Shown: positions 9,470 through 20,074, counted from the stretch's first letter. The stretch: 64,000 nucleotides of DNA from Gelidibacter salicanalis (GCF_016469035.1 NZ_JAEHJZ010000010.1:1-64000); one strand, 5' to 3'. Numbers and translations are program-made. The notes: generated by a model not told the origin, from the sequence alone.

Positions 9470-10027
9470 TTAAAAAAACAATCTTTTTACTTAAAAATAT
9501 GTTAAACCGAAATCTCCCTAAAATAGGCTACTATTAGGCTAACACATTAATTACTAGCACCCAATGTAACTTTTATGTCTTTTAAACCAAGTATTAAAAC
9601 ATTATTTCTTTAATAAAACCCTTTCACTTTATTGTCAAAAAGCCGCTAAAAACTATAAAAAACACATTTCTAACGGCTGTAATTTGAATAAAGACAAACC
9701 AATGGGCTATTTGGATCACAATGGCGGTTAAACTTAAAATATGTTAAATTATTTCATTTTCTACAAGAGGCAATCATTGACTGAGTTAAAGCTGGATTTT
9801 GCATTTTAAAATACAGCTTTCAAACACTTATCTTAAAGCTAAAAGCTCAAATGTCTACTCTCAACAATATATTGAAACGTCAAAATTGTTTTTGAAGTCT
9901 TTTGATTAAAGATTAGAACACATCAGCAGACCTACTATAAAATAGAGAACATGTCCGGTGCTAACCATAACATTCCTGCACAACAATGTGACAGACATCT
10001 GAGGTGTCATTTAAACCGATGGCAAAA
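9470..10027. other. Gene-free spacer upstream of susCD unit 1
   Basis: About 560 bp with no protein-coding pattern, between the susC leader and the terminator of the upstream unit. AT-rich, with no obvious repeat. It may hold distal regulatory sites of unit 1. Confidence 0.5.
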
Positions 10028-10060
10028 CAAAAAAAGCAACCTTTACAGGTTGCCTTTTTT
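10028..10060 (-). terminator. Terminator of susCD unit 2
   Basis: GCAACC-TTTACA-GGTTGC hairpin (10036-10053) flanked by A and T runs on both sides, about 20 bp after the susD stop on the minus strand. The symmetry would allow function in both directions. Confidence 0.8.
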
Positions 10061-10078
10061 AAATATGAAAATAAGTTA

Positions 10079-11494
10079 TTATCTATTAGCGTTAACAGAA
10101 TCATCGATGTTATCATTCGCATCAATTTCCTTCTGAGGAACTTTCAAGTAAAAACGCTTGTCATTCGGCTCCAAAGTAAGAACAATTCTATGATTGGCAG
10201 TTCTTGTAATACCTCTTTGCAATCTTCTTGCATCAAACCACTCAACCCCAAATTCACCATACATTTCTTTTCTTCTCTCCAAAAGTATTTCTTCTTCTAA
10301 AGCAGAACCTCCGTTGTTACTTGCAACGGCCGCAGTATCTCTATTCAATTGCAGTGCATATAACAACGTACGCGCACCAGGCTCATCCCCTTGTCGGAAT
10401 TTTGCCTCAGCTTCCATAAGAATCATTTCTGGAGTCCTCATCAAAACAATATCACTATCAAATGCGAACACAAATTTAGTACTTTGTATTTGTCTGAAAT
10501 CCGTGACACCAGATGGATTTTGTCTAAACGTATTTCTTACATCAGTCTCAGTAAACGTATCAGAAAAGAACTTGTTGACATAAATATTATTGTAAGCTGG
10601 ATTAATTGGGTCAACAAAAGCTGAAGGGGCATTATAATAATAATTTGACTGGTCAGCTGTTTGTGGCAAACCCCAAATCCATTCAGGATTACTGATGTCG
10701 CTGAATCCGTCTTTATAAGCACTTGGCGCCAGTGAAGCATTTACATCACCGCCATAAGCATTACGAGCAGCAACCTCAGCACCAGACCAATTTTCCATTA
10801 CTAAATAAACACGGGCTAGTAATCCATTGGCTACATCAACATTAACGTAAGATTTACCTAGCCTATCTGTTCCTAAGTTCTCAACTGCAAAAGTCAAATC
10901 ATCAACAATTAGCTTATACATCTCTCTTAAAGTTGACATAGGGTTCCCTGTTAAAGATAACTCTGTATAGATAGGAGGAGCTACTGCGTCTGGGTCTTTA
11001 GCATAGGTCAGTTGAAACTCTTGAGCCAATTGAAAGTAATAGAATGCTCGTAACGCTTTGCCTTGAGCTGACAGCTCTACTTTGTCTATTTCAGACAGCC
11101 CAGAAACTTCAATTCCATTAATAAGGGTGTTAGTCTGGTTTATGACATAATATGGAAATTCCCAAGAGAAAATCGTTCTTGTATAGGTTGGTTCTCTATT
11201 GTCATTGGCATAGTCAAAACTCCACCAAGAATTTGCATGAATTAAATCATTACCCTTAATAGTCCTAGCAAAGTATAAAGAATTCACCCCACCAGCATCA
11301 GTTCTCTCGAATTGCGCACGAGCCCTTCTTTGAATCCCGGATATAAATGCTTCAACACCTATCCGAGAACCAAAAACAACTGATTCTGCTACAGCCTCTG
11401 TAGGAACTGGTTCATCTAAAAAATTATCTGAACACCCAGAAAAGGTTAGAACACTTGCACACAACAAGAATCCAATTTTTGTTATTTTTTTCAT
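10079..11494 (-). CDS. RagB/SusD-family substrate-binding lipoprotein, unit 2
   Basis: 471 residues. The lipoprotein signal MKKITKIGFLLCASVLTFSGC precedes SDNFLDEPVPTEAVAES, a typical SusD opening. The helical middle contains GKALRAFYYFQLAQEF (the TPR-like segment) and the C-terminal region has LMRTPEMILMEAEAKFRQGD and EILLERRKEMYGEFGVEWFDARR, both hallmarks of SusD_RagB (PF07980/PF14322). It would bind ligand at the cell surface for the SusC encoded 12 bp upstream. No neighbouring gene indicates which ligand. Its terminator lies about 20 bp downstream. Confidence 0.92.
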   Translation of the reverse strand: MKKITKIGFLLCASVLTFSGCSDNFLDEPVPTEAVAESVVFGSRIGVEAFISGIQRRARAQFERTDAGGVNSLYFARTIKGNDLIHANSWWSFDYANDNREPTYTRTIFSWEFPYYVINQTNTLINGIEVSGLSEIDKVELSAQGKALRAFYYFQLAQEFQLTYAKDPDAVAPPIYTELSLTGNPMSTLREMYKLIVDDLTFAVENLGTDRLGKSYVNVDVANGLLARVYLVMENWSGAEVAARNAYGGDVNASLAPSAYKDGFSDISNPEWIWGLPQTADQSNYYYNAPSAFVDPINPAYNNIYVNKFFSDTFTETDVRNTFRQNPSGVTDFRQIQSTKFVFAFDSDIVLMRTPEMILMEAEAKFRQGDEPGARTLLYALQLNRDTAAVASNNGGSALEEEILLERRKEMYGEFGVEWFDARRLQRGITRTANHRIVLTLEPNDKRFYLKVPQKEIDANDNIDDSVNANR

Positions 11495-11506
11495 AAATTT
11501 AATTTT

Positions 11507-14500
11507 TTAAAATTTTACATTTAATCCGAAACTTACTGTCTTCATTATAGAAGATCTACTGTCTGTAGTACCAGCAACATTCTGCTCAGGATCTAAACCT
11601 TTGTGAGAACTCCAAGTCAATAAATTATCACCTCTCAAATATATTCTTACCTTTTCAATAAATAGGCTTTTAGTAGCATTGCTAGGCAAAGTATATCCTA
11701 AAGTTATAGCTCTCATTCTTAGATAATCGTTATCAAATAAGAATCTTGTAGACGTACCATTAAAATCATTTTGAGAATTTAACAATAAAGGAATGTCAGT
11801 AACATCACCTGGTTGTTGCCATCTTCTAGAAATATCTGGAGACGCTTGGTAACCTGGGTTCGAGAAACCATCCATTAAACCAGCATATGAACTGTCATAA
11901 ATTTGAGATCCTAAACTGAAGTTAAATAGCATATTGAAATCGAAATTTCCAACTTTTAAATCTGTGTTAAAACCACCAGTTACATCTGGTAATGAAGAGC
12001 CTTGATAATACCGTTCTGCATCAGCATAAGATTTTGTAGTTTCACGCTCGCCTGTAGGCTCGCCATCTGTATCTAAAACATCTTTATACCACATACCGTA
12101 ACCGTCAACTGGATCTACTCCTGCCCATTCCCTAATATAGAAATCATATAATGATCTACCAACTTCCCATCTCTTAGTTCCTTTAATAAAACTTTCTTGG
12201 GTTAACTCAGTAATTTCATTGGTAGTGAATGCAAAATTCAATCCTGCAGACCAAGATATGTTGTTGCCTTTAATAATTCTACCCAATAAAGCCACCTCAA
12301 CACCTTTGTTGCTAATTGATCCTACATTTGTTGTAATCCCATCATTACCTGTTGATATTGGCAGGGGCTTCTGGTAAATTAAATCAACAGACTCCTTATT
12401 ATAGTATTCTACAGAGCCTTCAATTGTATTGTTGAACAATGTAAAATCCATACCCACGTTAAACAATGCACTAGTTTCCCAAGATAAATTAGGATCAGTC
12501 ACACCACCTAAAAGGACACCCGTATTACCAAGTTCATTCCATCCAGTTTCAAATAACTGTAAATAAGGGAAATACACATCATCATTATCATCATTAAGTG
12601 TTTTGTTATTTCCAAGCTCACCATAAGACACTCTGAATTTCAAAAAATCCAACCAAGTAGAGTTTTCCAAGAAACTTTCAGAAGATGCTATCCAAGTACC
12701 ACCAACAGAATAGAAGTTACCCCATCTTGACTCCTTAGCAAAACGAGACGAACCATCACGACGGAAAGACCCTTCTACATAATATTTTTCTTTAAAATTA
12801 TATCCCAATCGTCCTAAATAGGAAGTCAATCGTTCTTCATTTATATAACCGCTTACCTCCTCAGGTGTTGTGCTACCATTAAGAACTCCTACTCCAGGTA
12901 AAAACCCTGTTCCTTGAGCGCCCATGGCATCAATTTTAAACTGATAGGTCTCAAAGATTCCAGTTGCGTTGATGGCATGGTCACCAAAAGTCTTATCATA
13001 ATTGAAAGCATTTGTAAAGTTCAAGGTTGTTGTAATATCTCTGTCCTGAGAAACACGACCACCAACACTTGAAGCGCTTCCTATATTGTACGCATTATAT
13101 TCATAGCCATCAAATAAATAATTTTCATAAGAAACAGTAGACCTGAATGATAAATCATCAGTAAAATCAATATTAGCAAATCCGTTTGCTGTTACAGCTG
13201 TTCTATTGTTTAAAGTTTCGTAATTATACAATGATCCTGCTGCATTTTCATTACCAAACAATGGACGCGTACCATTCTGAGCCTGTTCAGGAGTTGAACC
13301 GTAATCATATATCGTATTCCCAAAATCGTCTAATATAAGTCCACCATTTGTATTGCGCCTATATAATGGATACACTGAAGACATACTGTAAATCCACTGA
13401 ATAGAACTTTGATAAGTGTTGCCTGATTGTTCCGGGAAATTTTGCTTAGAGTTTGAAAGTGAGGAATTTAAACCTACGGTCAACCACTCATTAATAGATG
13501 ACTCTAAATTTAAACGGGTTGTGATTCTTTCAAAATCAGACTCCTTCACTGAACCTTCTTGATTTAAATAGTTAGCAGATAAGAAATATCTTGTATTAGT
13601 ACCACCACCTGAAAGACTAAGGCTGTATTCGCTACGCAGTGCTGCTTTTCTCAAAATAGCATCTTTCCAATCCGTTTCCCACAATAAATTCGCGCCCGGT
13701 AGTAAATTGCCGTTTGCATCTACTGGCTGAGCCAATGTACCGTAAGGATTATACCCTAACGTTGGAATAAGATTTTGAGAGGCCGCTGCGGCCGCTGCTG
13801 CTGGAGTGAGGTTGCCTACATATAACTGGTTATTTCTTTCAGCTTCCCAAGAATAACGCATAAAATCATTTGTACCAATGGTTTTATGTAAATCTACCGC
13901 AGGTTCAGAAAAACCAGTTACAGCTGTGAGTTGAAGAGTTGGCTTAGAGTTCAAAGCACCTTTTTTAGTAGTTATCAAAATAACACCATTGGCAGCTCTA
14001 GAACCATATAGAGCAGTAGAAGAAGCATCTTTCAAGACGTTCATGGACTCAATTTGATCACCACTAATAGAGTTAATATTTCCATTAAACGGTACACCAT
14101 CTAAAACAATTAAAGGGCCTGCACTCGCATTGATTGAGCCAATACCACGAATTCTAATGGTTGGATTCTCACCTGGTTGCCCCCCAGAAGTAATGACATT
14201 TACTCCCGCAACAGTACCTTGAATGGCAGAAGTAACAGTTGTTACTTGTTGCTTTTCAATAGTTTCAGCAGATAGAGACGTTACAGAACCAACTAATGAT
14301 TTTGCAGTTTGGGTACCGTATGCCACTACTATTACTTCGTCAAGAGCTGCAACATCTTCTTCAAGCGCTACATTAATAATGTTGCTTGCGCCCACAACTA
14401 TTTCTTTTTTACTCATACTCACAAAAGAGAACGATAACGTTTCGCCAACACTTACATTAATGGAATAGTTACCATCAAAATCAGTTTGGACGCCACGAGT

Positions 14501-14650
14501 TGTTCCTTTTACAATTACATTCACACCAGGTAACGGCAAACCATCTGAAATGGATGTCACCGTACCCGATACAGTTTTCTCTTGTGCAAGAGAAATTTGC
14601 ATCACAAACGCCATAAAAAGCGTCATTAACCATGTTAATTTTAATTTCAT
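11507..14650 (-). CDS. SusC/RagA-family TonB-linked outer-membrane transporter, unit 2
   Basis: About 1047 residues from the ATG at 14650. Signal peptide MKLKLTWLMTLFMAFVMQ..LAQ, a carboxypeptidase-regulatory-like domain (GVNVIVKGTTRGVQTDFDGNYSI), TonB-box-like LDEVIVVAYG, a plug with IQGTVAGVNV, IRIRGIGSI, PLIVLDGVPF and STALYGSRAANGVILITTKKG, then a long barrel ending SFGLNVKF. The N-terminal 80 residues are very close to those of unit 3 and its leader to that of unit 1, while the barrels diverge, as expected when ligand specificity differs. It precedes its susD by 12 bp and forms a two-gene unit. The in-frame ATG 30 bp upstream is inside the conserved leader and is not preferred. Confidence 0.93.
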   Translation of the reverse strand: MKLKLTWLMTLFMAFVMQISLAQEKTVSGTVTSISDGLPLPGVNVIVKGTTRGVQTDFDGNYSINVSVGETLSFSFVSMSKKEIVVGASNIINVALEEDVAALDEVIVVAYGTQTAKSLVGSVTSLSAETIEKQQVTTVTSAIQGTVAGVNVITSGGQPGENPTIRIRGIGSINASAGPLIVLDGVPFNGNINSISGDQIESMNVLKDASSTALYGSRAANGVILITTKKGALNSKPTLQLTAVTGFSEPAVDLHKTIGTNDFMRYSWEAERNNQLYVGNLTPAAAAAAASQNLIPTLGYNPYGTLAQPVDANGNLLPGANLLWETDWKDAILRKAALRSEYSLSLSGGGTNTRYFLSANYLNQEGSVKESDFERITTRLNLESSINEWLTVGLNSSLSNSKQNFPEQSGNTYQSSIQWIYSMSSVYPLYRRNTNGGLILDDFGNTIYDYGSTPEQAQNGTRPLFGNENAAGSLYNYETLNNRTAVTANGFANIDFTDDLSFRSTVSYENYLFDGYEYNAYNIGSASSVGGRVSQDRDITTTLNFTNAFNYDKTFGDHAINATGIFETYQFKIDAMGAQGTGFLPGVGVLNGSTTPEEVSGYINEERLTSYLGRLGYNFKEKYYVEGSFRRDGSSRFAKESRWGNFYSVGGTWIASSESFLENSTWLDFLKFRVSYGELGNNKTLNDDNDDVYFPYLQLFETGWNELGNTGVLLGGVTDPNLSWETSALFNVGMDFTLFNNTIEGSVEYYNKESVDLIYQKPLPISTGNDGITTNVGSISNKGVEVALLGRIIKGNNISWSAGLNFAFTTNEITELTQESFIKGTKRWEVGRSLYDFYIREWAGVDPVDGYGMWYKDVLDTDGEPTGERETTKSYADAERYYQGSSLPDVTGGFNTDLKVGNFDFNMLFNFSLGSQIYDSSYAGLMDGFSNPGYQASPDISRRWQQPGDVTDIPLLLNSQNDFNGTSTRFLFDNDYLRMRAITLGYTLPSNATKSLFIEKVRIYLRGDNLLTWSSHKGLDPEQNVAGTTDSRSSIMKTVSFGLNVKF

Positions 14651-14696
14651 AAAACAATTATTTGAGTTAGTCTGGCGCAAACATCATAATAAAATC
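14651..14696 (-). promoter_or_regulatory. Conserved susC 5' leader, unit 2
   Basis: Same layout as 9424-9469: TTTTATTATGATGTTTG, four variable bases, AGACTAACTCAAATAATTG, then TTTT and the ATG. The likeness continues into the first signal-peptide codons. Confidence 0.6.
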
Positions 14697-15047
14697 CAAA
14701 TTAGGCAAGCTTTACACTTAATATTGTTTTAAGCTAAAACCCAGTGATACCGCGGGATACAAAGAACAAATAACTGATTTGCAATGCAATACAAAAATGT
14801 TAAAAAAATTAAAATAGGTTAATGTTTTGAAGAAAATAAAACCTACTGATTGGATTAATATGTAAAAATTAATAATATGAAATTTTAGTACGTTTTATTC
14901 AATATTTTAACAACTAATATGACATTGATAATCTGCTGAAAATTTTACAATTAAATTAACAACCTCTAAACGATGATTTAGCCTTTAAATAAAATTAGTC
15001 TTCGGATTATTTAAAATATTGTTTATACTATCGTGCGTTAATCAGTC
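14697..15047. other. Gene-free spacer upstream of susCD unit 2
   Basis: About 350 bp of AT-rich sequence with no coding pattern, between the susC leader and the terminator of unit 3. Nothing further is recognised. Confidence 0.5.
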
Positions 15048-15083
15048 AAAAAAAAATCTCGGAACACGACGTGTTCCGAGATT
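15048..15083 (-). terminator. Terminator of susCD unit 3
   Basis: Perfect 13-bp inverted repeat (ATCTCGGAACACG / CGTGTTCCGAGAT, 15056-15082), followed on the minus strand by a T run (A on the plus strand at 15048-15056). It lies about 50 bp after the susD stop. Confidence 0.88.
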
Positions 15084-15131
15084 TAGAAATATTTTAAACT
15101 TCAGTTTTTAAACCAAAATTTTTTGTACTGT

Positions 15132-16745
15132 TTAATTTTGGTCTGATTCAGAAATAAACGGATTAGCATCAATCTCCTGTTGTGGAATTTTAAAAATCCA
15201 GTCATCATTAACAGAAGGTTTTGCTTGCATAAAACCATCTTGATACAATACTGAGGCCGCGCCTGAATTAGATTGATCAAGACCTTCATCCCATCTGATA
15301 TTGTCATGGTAACTAAACCCTTCACCCCATAACTCCACACGTCTTTGCCATTTAATCTCTTCCATTAACAATTCTTTGGTACTGAATACACTTTTATCAA
15401 AAGCAGAATCTCTTTTGTTTCCAAGAATCGCAAGTGCATCTTGAGCACCTGAAACATCAGCCAACATGGCTCTTGCTTCTGCTTCAATCAATACCATTTC
15501 TGCTGATCTCATGTAAATTACATCATCAGGATCAATAGTACCTGGATTTTTCTGCTTGAATTTTACATTCATATAAGGATGCGTATTATGCCCGCTTGTA
15601 GCACCATATTCCGCTCTAATAGCATCTCTTGCAGCAATAAAAGCATCTTGAGAAGTATAATTTGGATCTGTCTCAGCACTTCCTCCCTGATCGTTCGATG
15701 CAGAAGGATTTGTATTTGGTGCCAATGGCAACCATCCTTTGGTTCTATAATCTGTAACAGGCAGTCTGTCGTACAATTCTTTACTGATCAATTTAGGGTT
15801 ACCTCTATTTTGGCTACCGTTAAAGGCAAAAGCCACGTAATAGAAATAAGATTGGTAGAAATTGGTTTGCGTATCAATTACACGCCCTCCCCATATCACT
15901 TCAGATAAATCAACCGTATTAAATCCAGAAAGCCAGCCAGCTTCATCCAACAAAGGATAGTCATTTCTTGCAAGTGCTGCATTTTCAGCCGCAACCATCC
16001 AATCTCCTCTTGATAAAGCTATACGCGCTTTAATGCCATAAGCCGCATTTAACGATAAGTGCGATTTATCTGCCGCTGGGCTCGCCTCCCCTAAATAAGC
16101 AATAGCTTTATCAATGTCAATATACATTTGATCATAGACCTCTTGTACAGTGCCTCTTGGGCCTCCTTCATAAGGAACACCTTCTTGCAATAATAATGGC
16201 ACTCCAGGATCTGTAGCCGGATTTCCTATAAGATATCCTTTACTGAATGTTGTTACCAATCTCAAATATGACCAAGCACGGTATGCGTGTGCTTGACCCA
16301 ATATATTATTCAATTGTGGCGTTACCGGAAAATCACTTCCTGCAACCTTATTAATAATAGCACTTGATACCGTCACAAAATGGTAACGCTGAAACCAAAG
16401 ATTAAACCCTGTGGTCGCATTTGAACTGATATGGCTTTGCCACTGTAAGTCTGCTGTCATCCACCCATTACCTGGTGAAGAATGAATAATGCTTCCGCCT
16501 ACGGCATCTAGCATTGGTATGAAGTGACTTTCACCAGATCTACTTGAAGACCCTCCAGTCAGTTGGTTTTGTCCATACATCATTCGATGTAGTCCGTTAA
16601 GCACCAAATCAATATTATCAGGTGTAGAATAGGCGGTTTCTTCTGAAATTGCATTGGTTGGGACAGTTTCAAGAAATTCTTGTTCACAACCCATTGTCAA
16701 TGCCATTGCACCCACAAAAAGTCCCATATATATTTTTCGTATCAT
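15132..16745 (-). CDS. RagB/SusD-family substrate-binding lipoprotein, unit 3
   Basis: About 537 residues from the ATG at 16745. The lipoprotein signal MIRKIYMGLFVGAMALTMGC leads into EQEFLETVPTNAISEETAY, a standard SusD opening. GQAHAYRAWSYLRLVTTF is the conserved helical segment, and YMRSAEMVLIEAEARAM plus WQRRVELWGEGFSYHDNIRW are the C-terminal SusD_RagB signatures. An upstream in-frame ATG at 16781 would overlap the end of susC and add a basic 12-residue stretch; the shorter start gives a normal signal and a 22-bp gap. It is paired with the susC just upstream; the ligand is not indicated. Confidence 0.92.
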   Translation of the reverse strand: MIRKIYMGLFVGAMALTMGCEQEFLETVPTNAISEETAYSTPDNIDLVLNGLHRMMYGQNQLTGGSSSRSGESHFIPMLDAVGGSIIHSSPGNGWMTADLQWQSHISSNATTGFNLWFQRYHFVTVSSAIINKVAGSDFPVTPQLNNILGQAHAYRAWSYLRLVTTFSKGYLIGNPATDPGVPLLLQEGVPYEGGPRGTVQEVYDQMYIDIDKAIAYLGEASPAADKSHLSLNAAYGIKARIALSRGDWMVAAENAALARNDYPLLDEAGWLSGFNTVDLSEVIWGGRVIDTQTNFYQSYFYYVAFAFNGSQNRGNPKLISKELYDRLPVTDYRTKGWLPLAPNTNPSASNDQGGSAETDPNYTSQDAFIAARDAIRAEYGATSGHNTHPYMNVKFKQKNPGTIDPDDVIYMRSAEMVLIEAEARAMLADVSGAQDALAILGNKRDSAFDKSVFSTKELLMEEIKWQRRVELWGEGFSYHDNIRWDEGLDQSNSGAASVLYQDGFMQAKPSVNDDWIFKIPQQEIDANPFISESDQN

Positions 16746-16767
16746 TTTTCTTATTTTAATAGTTTTT

Positions 16768-19700
16768 TTAAAAAGCAACATTTAATCCTACTGAAATTAC
16801 TCTGTTCGGATTGTAATCATTACCGCTAGGTGTTCCTGATAAATTATATTGTGGGTTTAATCCTATTCTATCATTGATAATAAACAAATTCTCCCCTGTT
16901 GCAAACAATCTTATTTTGTTAACCCCAATTCGTTCAGCCACATCTTTATTTAAATTATAAGATAATGTAACATTCCTAAGTGATAAATAAGACGCATCCG
17001 TCAACCATCTTGAAGATAGTGTAGGTGCTAAGTTTCGATTTCCATTTTCCAAACGTGGCACATCCGTAATATCACCCGGATTTTTCCAAGCTTTTAAGGC
17101 GTCAGGATGAAAAGAATCTCCATAAGAGCCTTCATGCATCATATTAGCATAACCATAGTCCAAAATATCACCACCAAGCTGATACGTAAATAAGAAACTA
17201 AGATCAATGTTCTTATAAGAAAAGTTATTTGTAATAGCGCCAATTACGTCTGGTACTGAAGACGCACCTACATAACCTTTTCCAGCATCTTCGTAATCAT
17301 TTACAGTGGCCTGCGTACCATCATCATTTAAAACAGGGATACCAACTTGACCATCTACTTCTTCATACATATAATAAAGGGCGTCTCCGTTTGCTGGATC
17401 TACACCTGCATAATCATACACAAAAAATTCGAATCTTGAACGTCCTTCTTCCCAACGTTTTGAACCATCTACAAATGGGTTTGGTAAGAAAGAAATTTCA
17501 TTTTTCAATGTTGAAGCTTGAACACCTAAGTTCCAAGAGAAATTTTCTGAGTCTATTAAACGAGCGTTCAAACCAAATTCAAAACCTGAGTTGAATAGAT
17601 CTCCAACGTTATCAGGTGCTTCTATTTGACCTTCTGACCCAGGAATAGGTACGTTATATAATAAATCAGAAGATACTTTTTTATAATATTCAAATGAACC
17701 TGATAAACGGTTATCAAAGAGTCCGAATTCTAAAGCAATATCAAAACTTTCAGAGGTCTCCCATTGCAAATCGGCATTACCTGTTGTATCCCAACGCAAT
17801 CCTGGTGATGTAGCATTTGGATAAATAGAATATAAGGGTTGAGAAATATAATAGTTTATTTCATCGTCAGAAAGCAGCTGATCATTACCAACTTGTCCAT
17901 AAGAAGCTCTCAATTTTAAATTGTTTACCCAAGAGACATCTTTCATGAATTCTTCTTGACTGATTCTGTAAGAGGCACCAACAGAATAAAAAGTACCCCA
18001 TTTATTGTTGGTAAACACAGAAGATCCATCTCTTCTAACAGAGCCGCTCAAATAGTATTTATCGTTAAAATCATAATTTAACCGTGCAAAAAATCCTTCA
18101 AGCCTGTAATCTTCACTAAAACCTTCACCAGCTAACACCACTGAGAAATTAGCTGCTTCATAAATTCCTGCGATGGTTTCTGTACTCTTAAAAACTCTAT
18201 TTTCAGAATAATTCCTGTCAAAACTTTCATGACCTAGAGTTAAATCAAAACTATGATCTCCAAAAGATTCATTATAACTTAGTAACTGTGTAAAGTTCTC
18301 AACGGTTCTTCTATATCTATTGTCGTCAAATCGAGCGGTTGGAGCACCATCCCCAACTTGAGCATTCTCATAACTTTGATTGATAAAATCTTGAAAATCC
18401 TTACCGTAAATTACTCCAAATTTTAAACCTTCAATGATGGTCAAATCTGCATTATACCTAAATCCGTAGTTGTTTCTCTTATCTAATTCATTATTTAAGA
18501 TTGCTTCTTCTAAAGCATTCCTACCTGGATCTGATGGTCTTGATAATATTCCCAATTCAGAGATACTTTCACCTCTATCCCATCTACGACTTCCATCCTC
18601 ATTTAAAATGATTTGATTGGTATTCGGATCTATTAAATAAGGTGAATAGATAGACCCCATGTTTTTTGCAAACGCAAACACATTGGCGATAGAAGACCCT
18701 CTTGATGGTGGTCCCGTTGATTCTTCTACCGCAATATTGATGTTTCCACCCATAGTTAACCAAGGTGTTGGATCATAGGTTCCACTTAAGCGGCTAGTTG
18801 TACGTTTATAATCACTTTCTATGACGTATCCTTTTTCTTTCAAGTTAGATGCAGAGAAAAATGAAGAGAAATTATCACCACCACCCGATACATTTATCGA
18901 ATGACTCTGTCTTGTGCCTGTTCTTTCTAAAGCTTTATACCAATCTAGGTCTTCTGCAATTACTCTTGCATTCGGATTGAGATTACCATTAACATCCACA
19001 ATTTGATCATTTGGCACATTAAACGGGTTTCTACCCAAACGATTAAAAATAGTGGATGATGCTACTTGAGCCGCATCATCACCATCTAACGAATTTTTAT
19101 AGGATTGAAACATCAATTCGTAATATTCTCCAGGGCTTGCCTGCTCATATTCGTCAATAGCCTTATCAATCACACCAAACTGACTTGTATAATCAACAGT
19201 AACACCAGATCCTTTTCTACCCTTTTTGGTGGTAATGATTACTACACCATTTGCTGCACGAGAACCGTATAATGCTGTAGATGCCGCATCTTTAAGTACT
19301 GTTATAGATTCAATGTCATTTTGATTAATGGTGTTAAGTCCTCCTTGAAATGAGATACCATCCACAATATAAAGTGGGTCTGTACTACCATTTAAAGTCC
19401 CTACACCTCTAATTACAATGTTTGGTGAAGATCCTGGTTGACCAGATGCCGATAAAAATTGCACACCTGTAGTACTACCCTCAATAGCCGCTATTGGCGA
19501 GGTCAAAGATCTCAACTCCAATTCTTCAGCCTTAATAACAGAGGCTGAACCCGTAAAAGCCTCCTGAGTTGTAGTACCAAATGCCACAACCACCACCTCA
19601 TCTAAGGTGTTATCCATATTTAAGCTCATGTTAATGGTATTGCTAGAACCTACGATGGCTTCTAAACTTTTCATACCCACATAAGAGAATGCTAAGGTTT

Positions 19701-19908
19701 CCCCAACACTTGCCTTAATAGTATAGTTACCGTCAAAATCTGTTTGAACACCACGAGTGGAGCCCTTAACAATAACATTTACTCCAGGAATTGGCAACCC
19801 ATCTGACGCAGACGACACCGTTCCTGAGACGGTCTTCTCTTGTGCGAGAGAAACCTGCATTACAAACGCCATACATAGCGTCATTAATCCTAGTAATTTT
19901 ACTTTCAT
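16768..19908 (-). CDS. SusC/RagA-family TonB-linked outer-membrane transporter, unit 3
   Basis: 1046 residues. Signal peptide MKVKLLGLMTLCMAFVMQ..LAQ, regulatory-like domain (GVNVIVKGSTRGVQTDFDGNYTI, FSYVGM), TonB-box-like LDEVVVVAFG, a plug with VIRGVGTLNG, PLYIVDGISF and STALYGSRAANGVVIITTKKG, and a barrel ending ISVGLNVAF. It imports an unidentified ligand with its SusD partner. Its leader keeps the core CTAACTTAAATAA seen before the other two susC genes but is otherwise diverged. It is the first gene of its unit and is divergent from rnhB across about 190 bp. Confidence 0.93.
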   Translation of the reverse strand: MKVKLLGLMTLCMAFVMQVSLAQEKTVSGTVSSASDGLPIPGVNVIVKGSTRGVQTDFDGNYTIKASVGETLAFSYVGMKSLEAIVGSSNTINMSLNMDNTLDEVVVVAFGTTTQEAFTGSASVIKAEELELRSLTSPIAAIEGSTTGVQFLSASGQPGSSPNIVIRGVGTLNGSTDPLYIVDGISFQGGLNTINQNDIESITVLKDAASTALYGSRAANGVVIITTKKGRKGSGVTVDYTSQFGVIDKAIDEYEQASPGEYYELMFQSYKNSLDGDDAAQVASSTIFNRLGRNPFNVPNDQIVDVNGNLNPNARVIAEDLDWYKALERTGTRQSHSINVSGGGDNFSSFFSASNLKEKGYVIESDYKRTTSRLSGTYDPTPWLTMGGNINIAVEESTGPPSRGSSIANVFAFAKNMGSIYSPYLIDPNTNQIILNEDGSRRWDRGESISELGILSRPSDPGRNALEEAILNNELDKRNNYGFRYNADLTIIEGLKFGVIYGKDFQDFINQSYENAQVGDGAPTARFDDNRYRRTVENFTQLLSYNESFGDHSFDLTLGHESFDRNYSENRVFKSTETIAGIYEAANFSVVLAGEGFSEDYRLEGFFARLNYDFNDKYYLSGSVRRDGSSVFTNNKWGTFYSVGASYRISQEEFMKDVSWVNNLKLRASYGQVGNDQLLSDDEINYYISQPLYSIYPNATSPGLRWDTTGNADLQWETSESFDIALEFGLFDNRLSGSFEYYKKVSSDLLYNVPIPGSEGQIEAPDNVGDLFNSGFEFGLNARLIDSENFSWNLGVQASTLKNEISFLPNPFVDGSKRWEEGRSRFEFFVYDYAGVDPANGDALYYMYEEVDGQVGIPVLNDDGTQATVNDYEDAGKGYVGASSVPDVIGAITNNFSYKNIDLSFLFTYQLGGDILDYGYANMMHEGSYGDSFHPDALKAWKNPGDITDVPRLENGNRNLAPTLSSRWLTDASYLSLRNVTLSYNLNKDVAERIGVNKIRLFATGENLFIINDRIGLNPQYNLSGTPSGNDYNPNRVISVGLNVAF

Positions 19909-20074
19909 GAATATTTATTTAAGTTAGTTACGGCGAATTTCTTAATAATATCTTAAAGAAACAATATTTAACATGAAAAGAGTTAAAAAATTAACGTTTG
20001 ATCATTAAAGACATATATTCTTTTTTGTTTATTCAATAAATAATATTAAGTAGTAATTGGTTATTCTAAAATTC

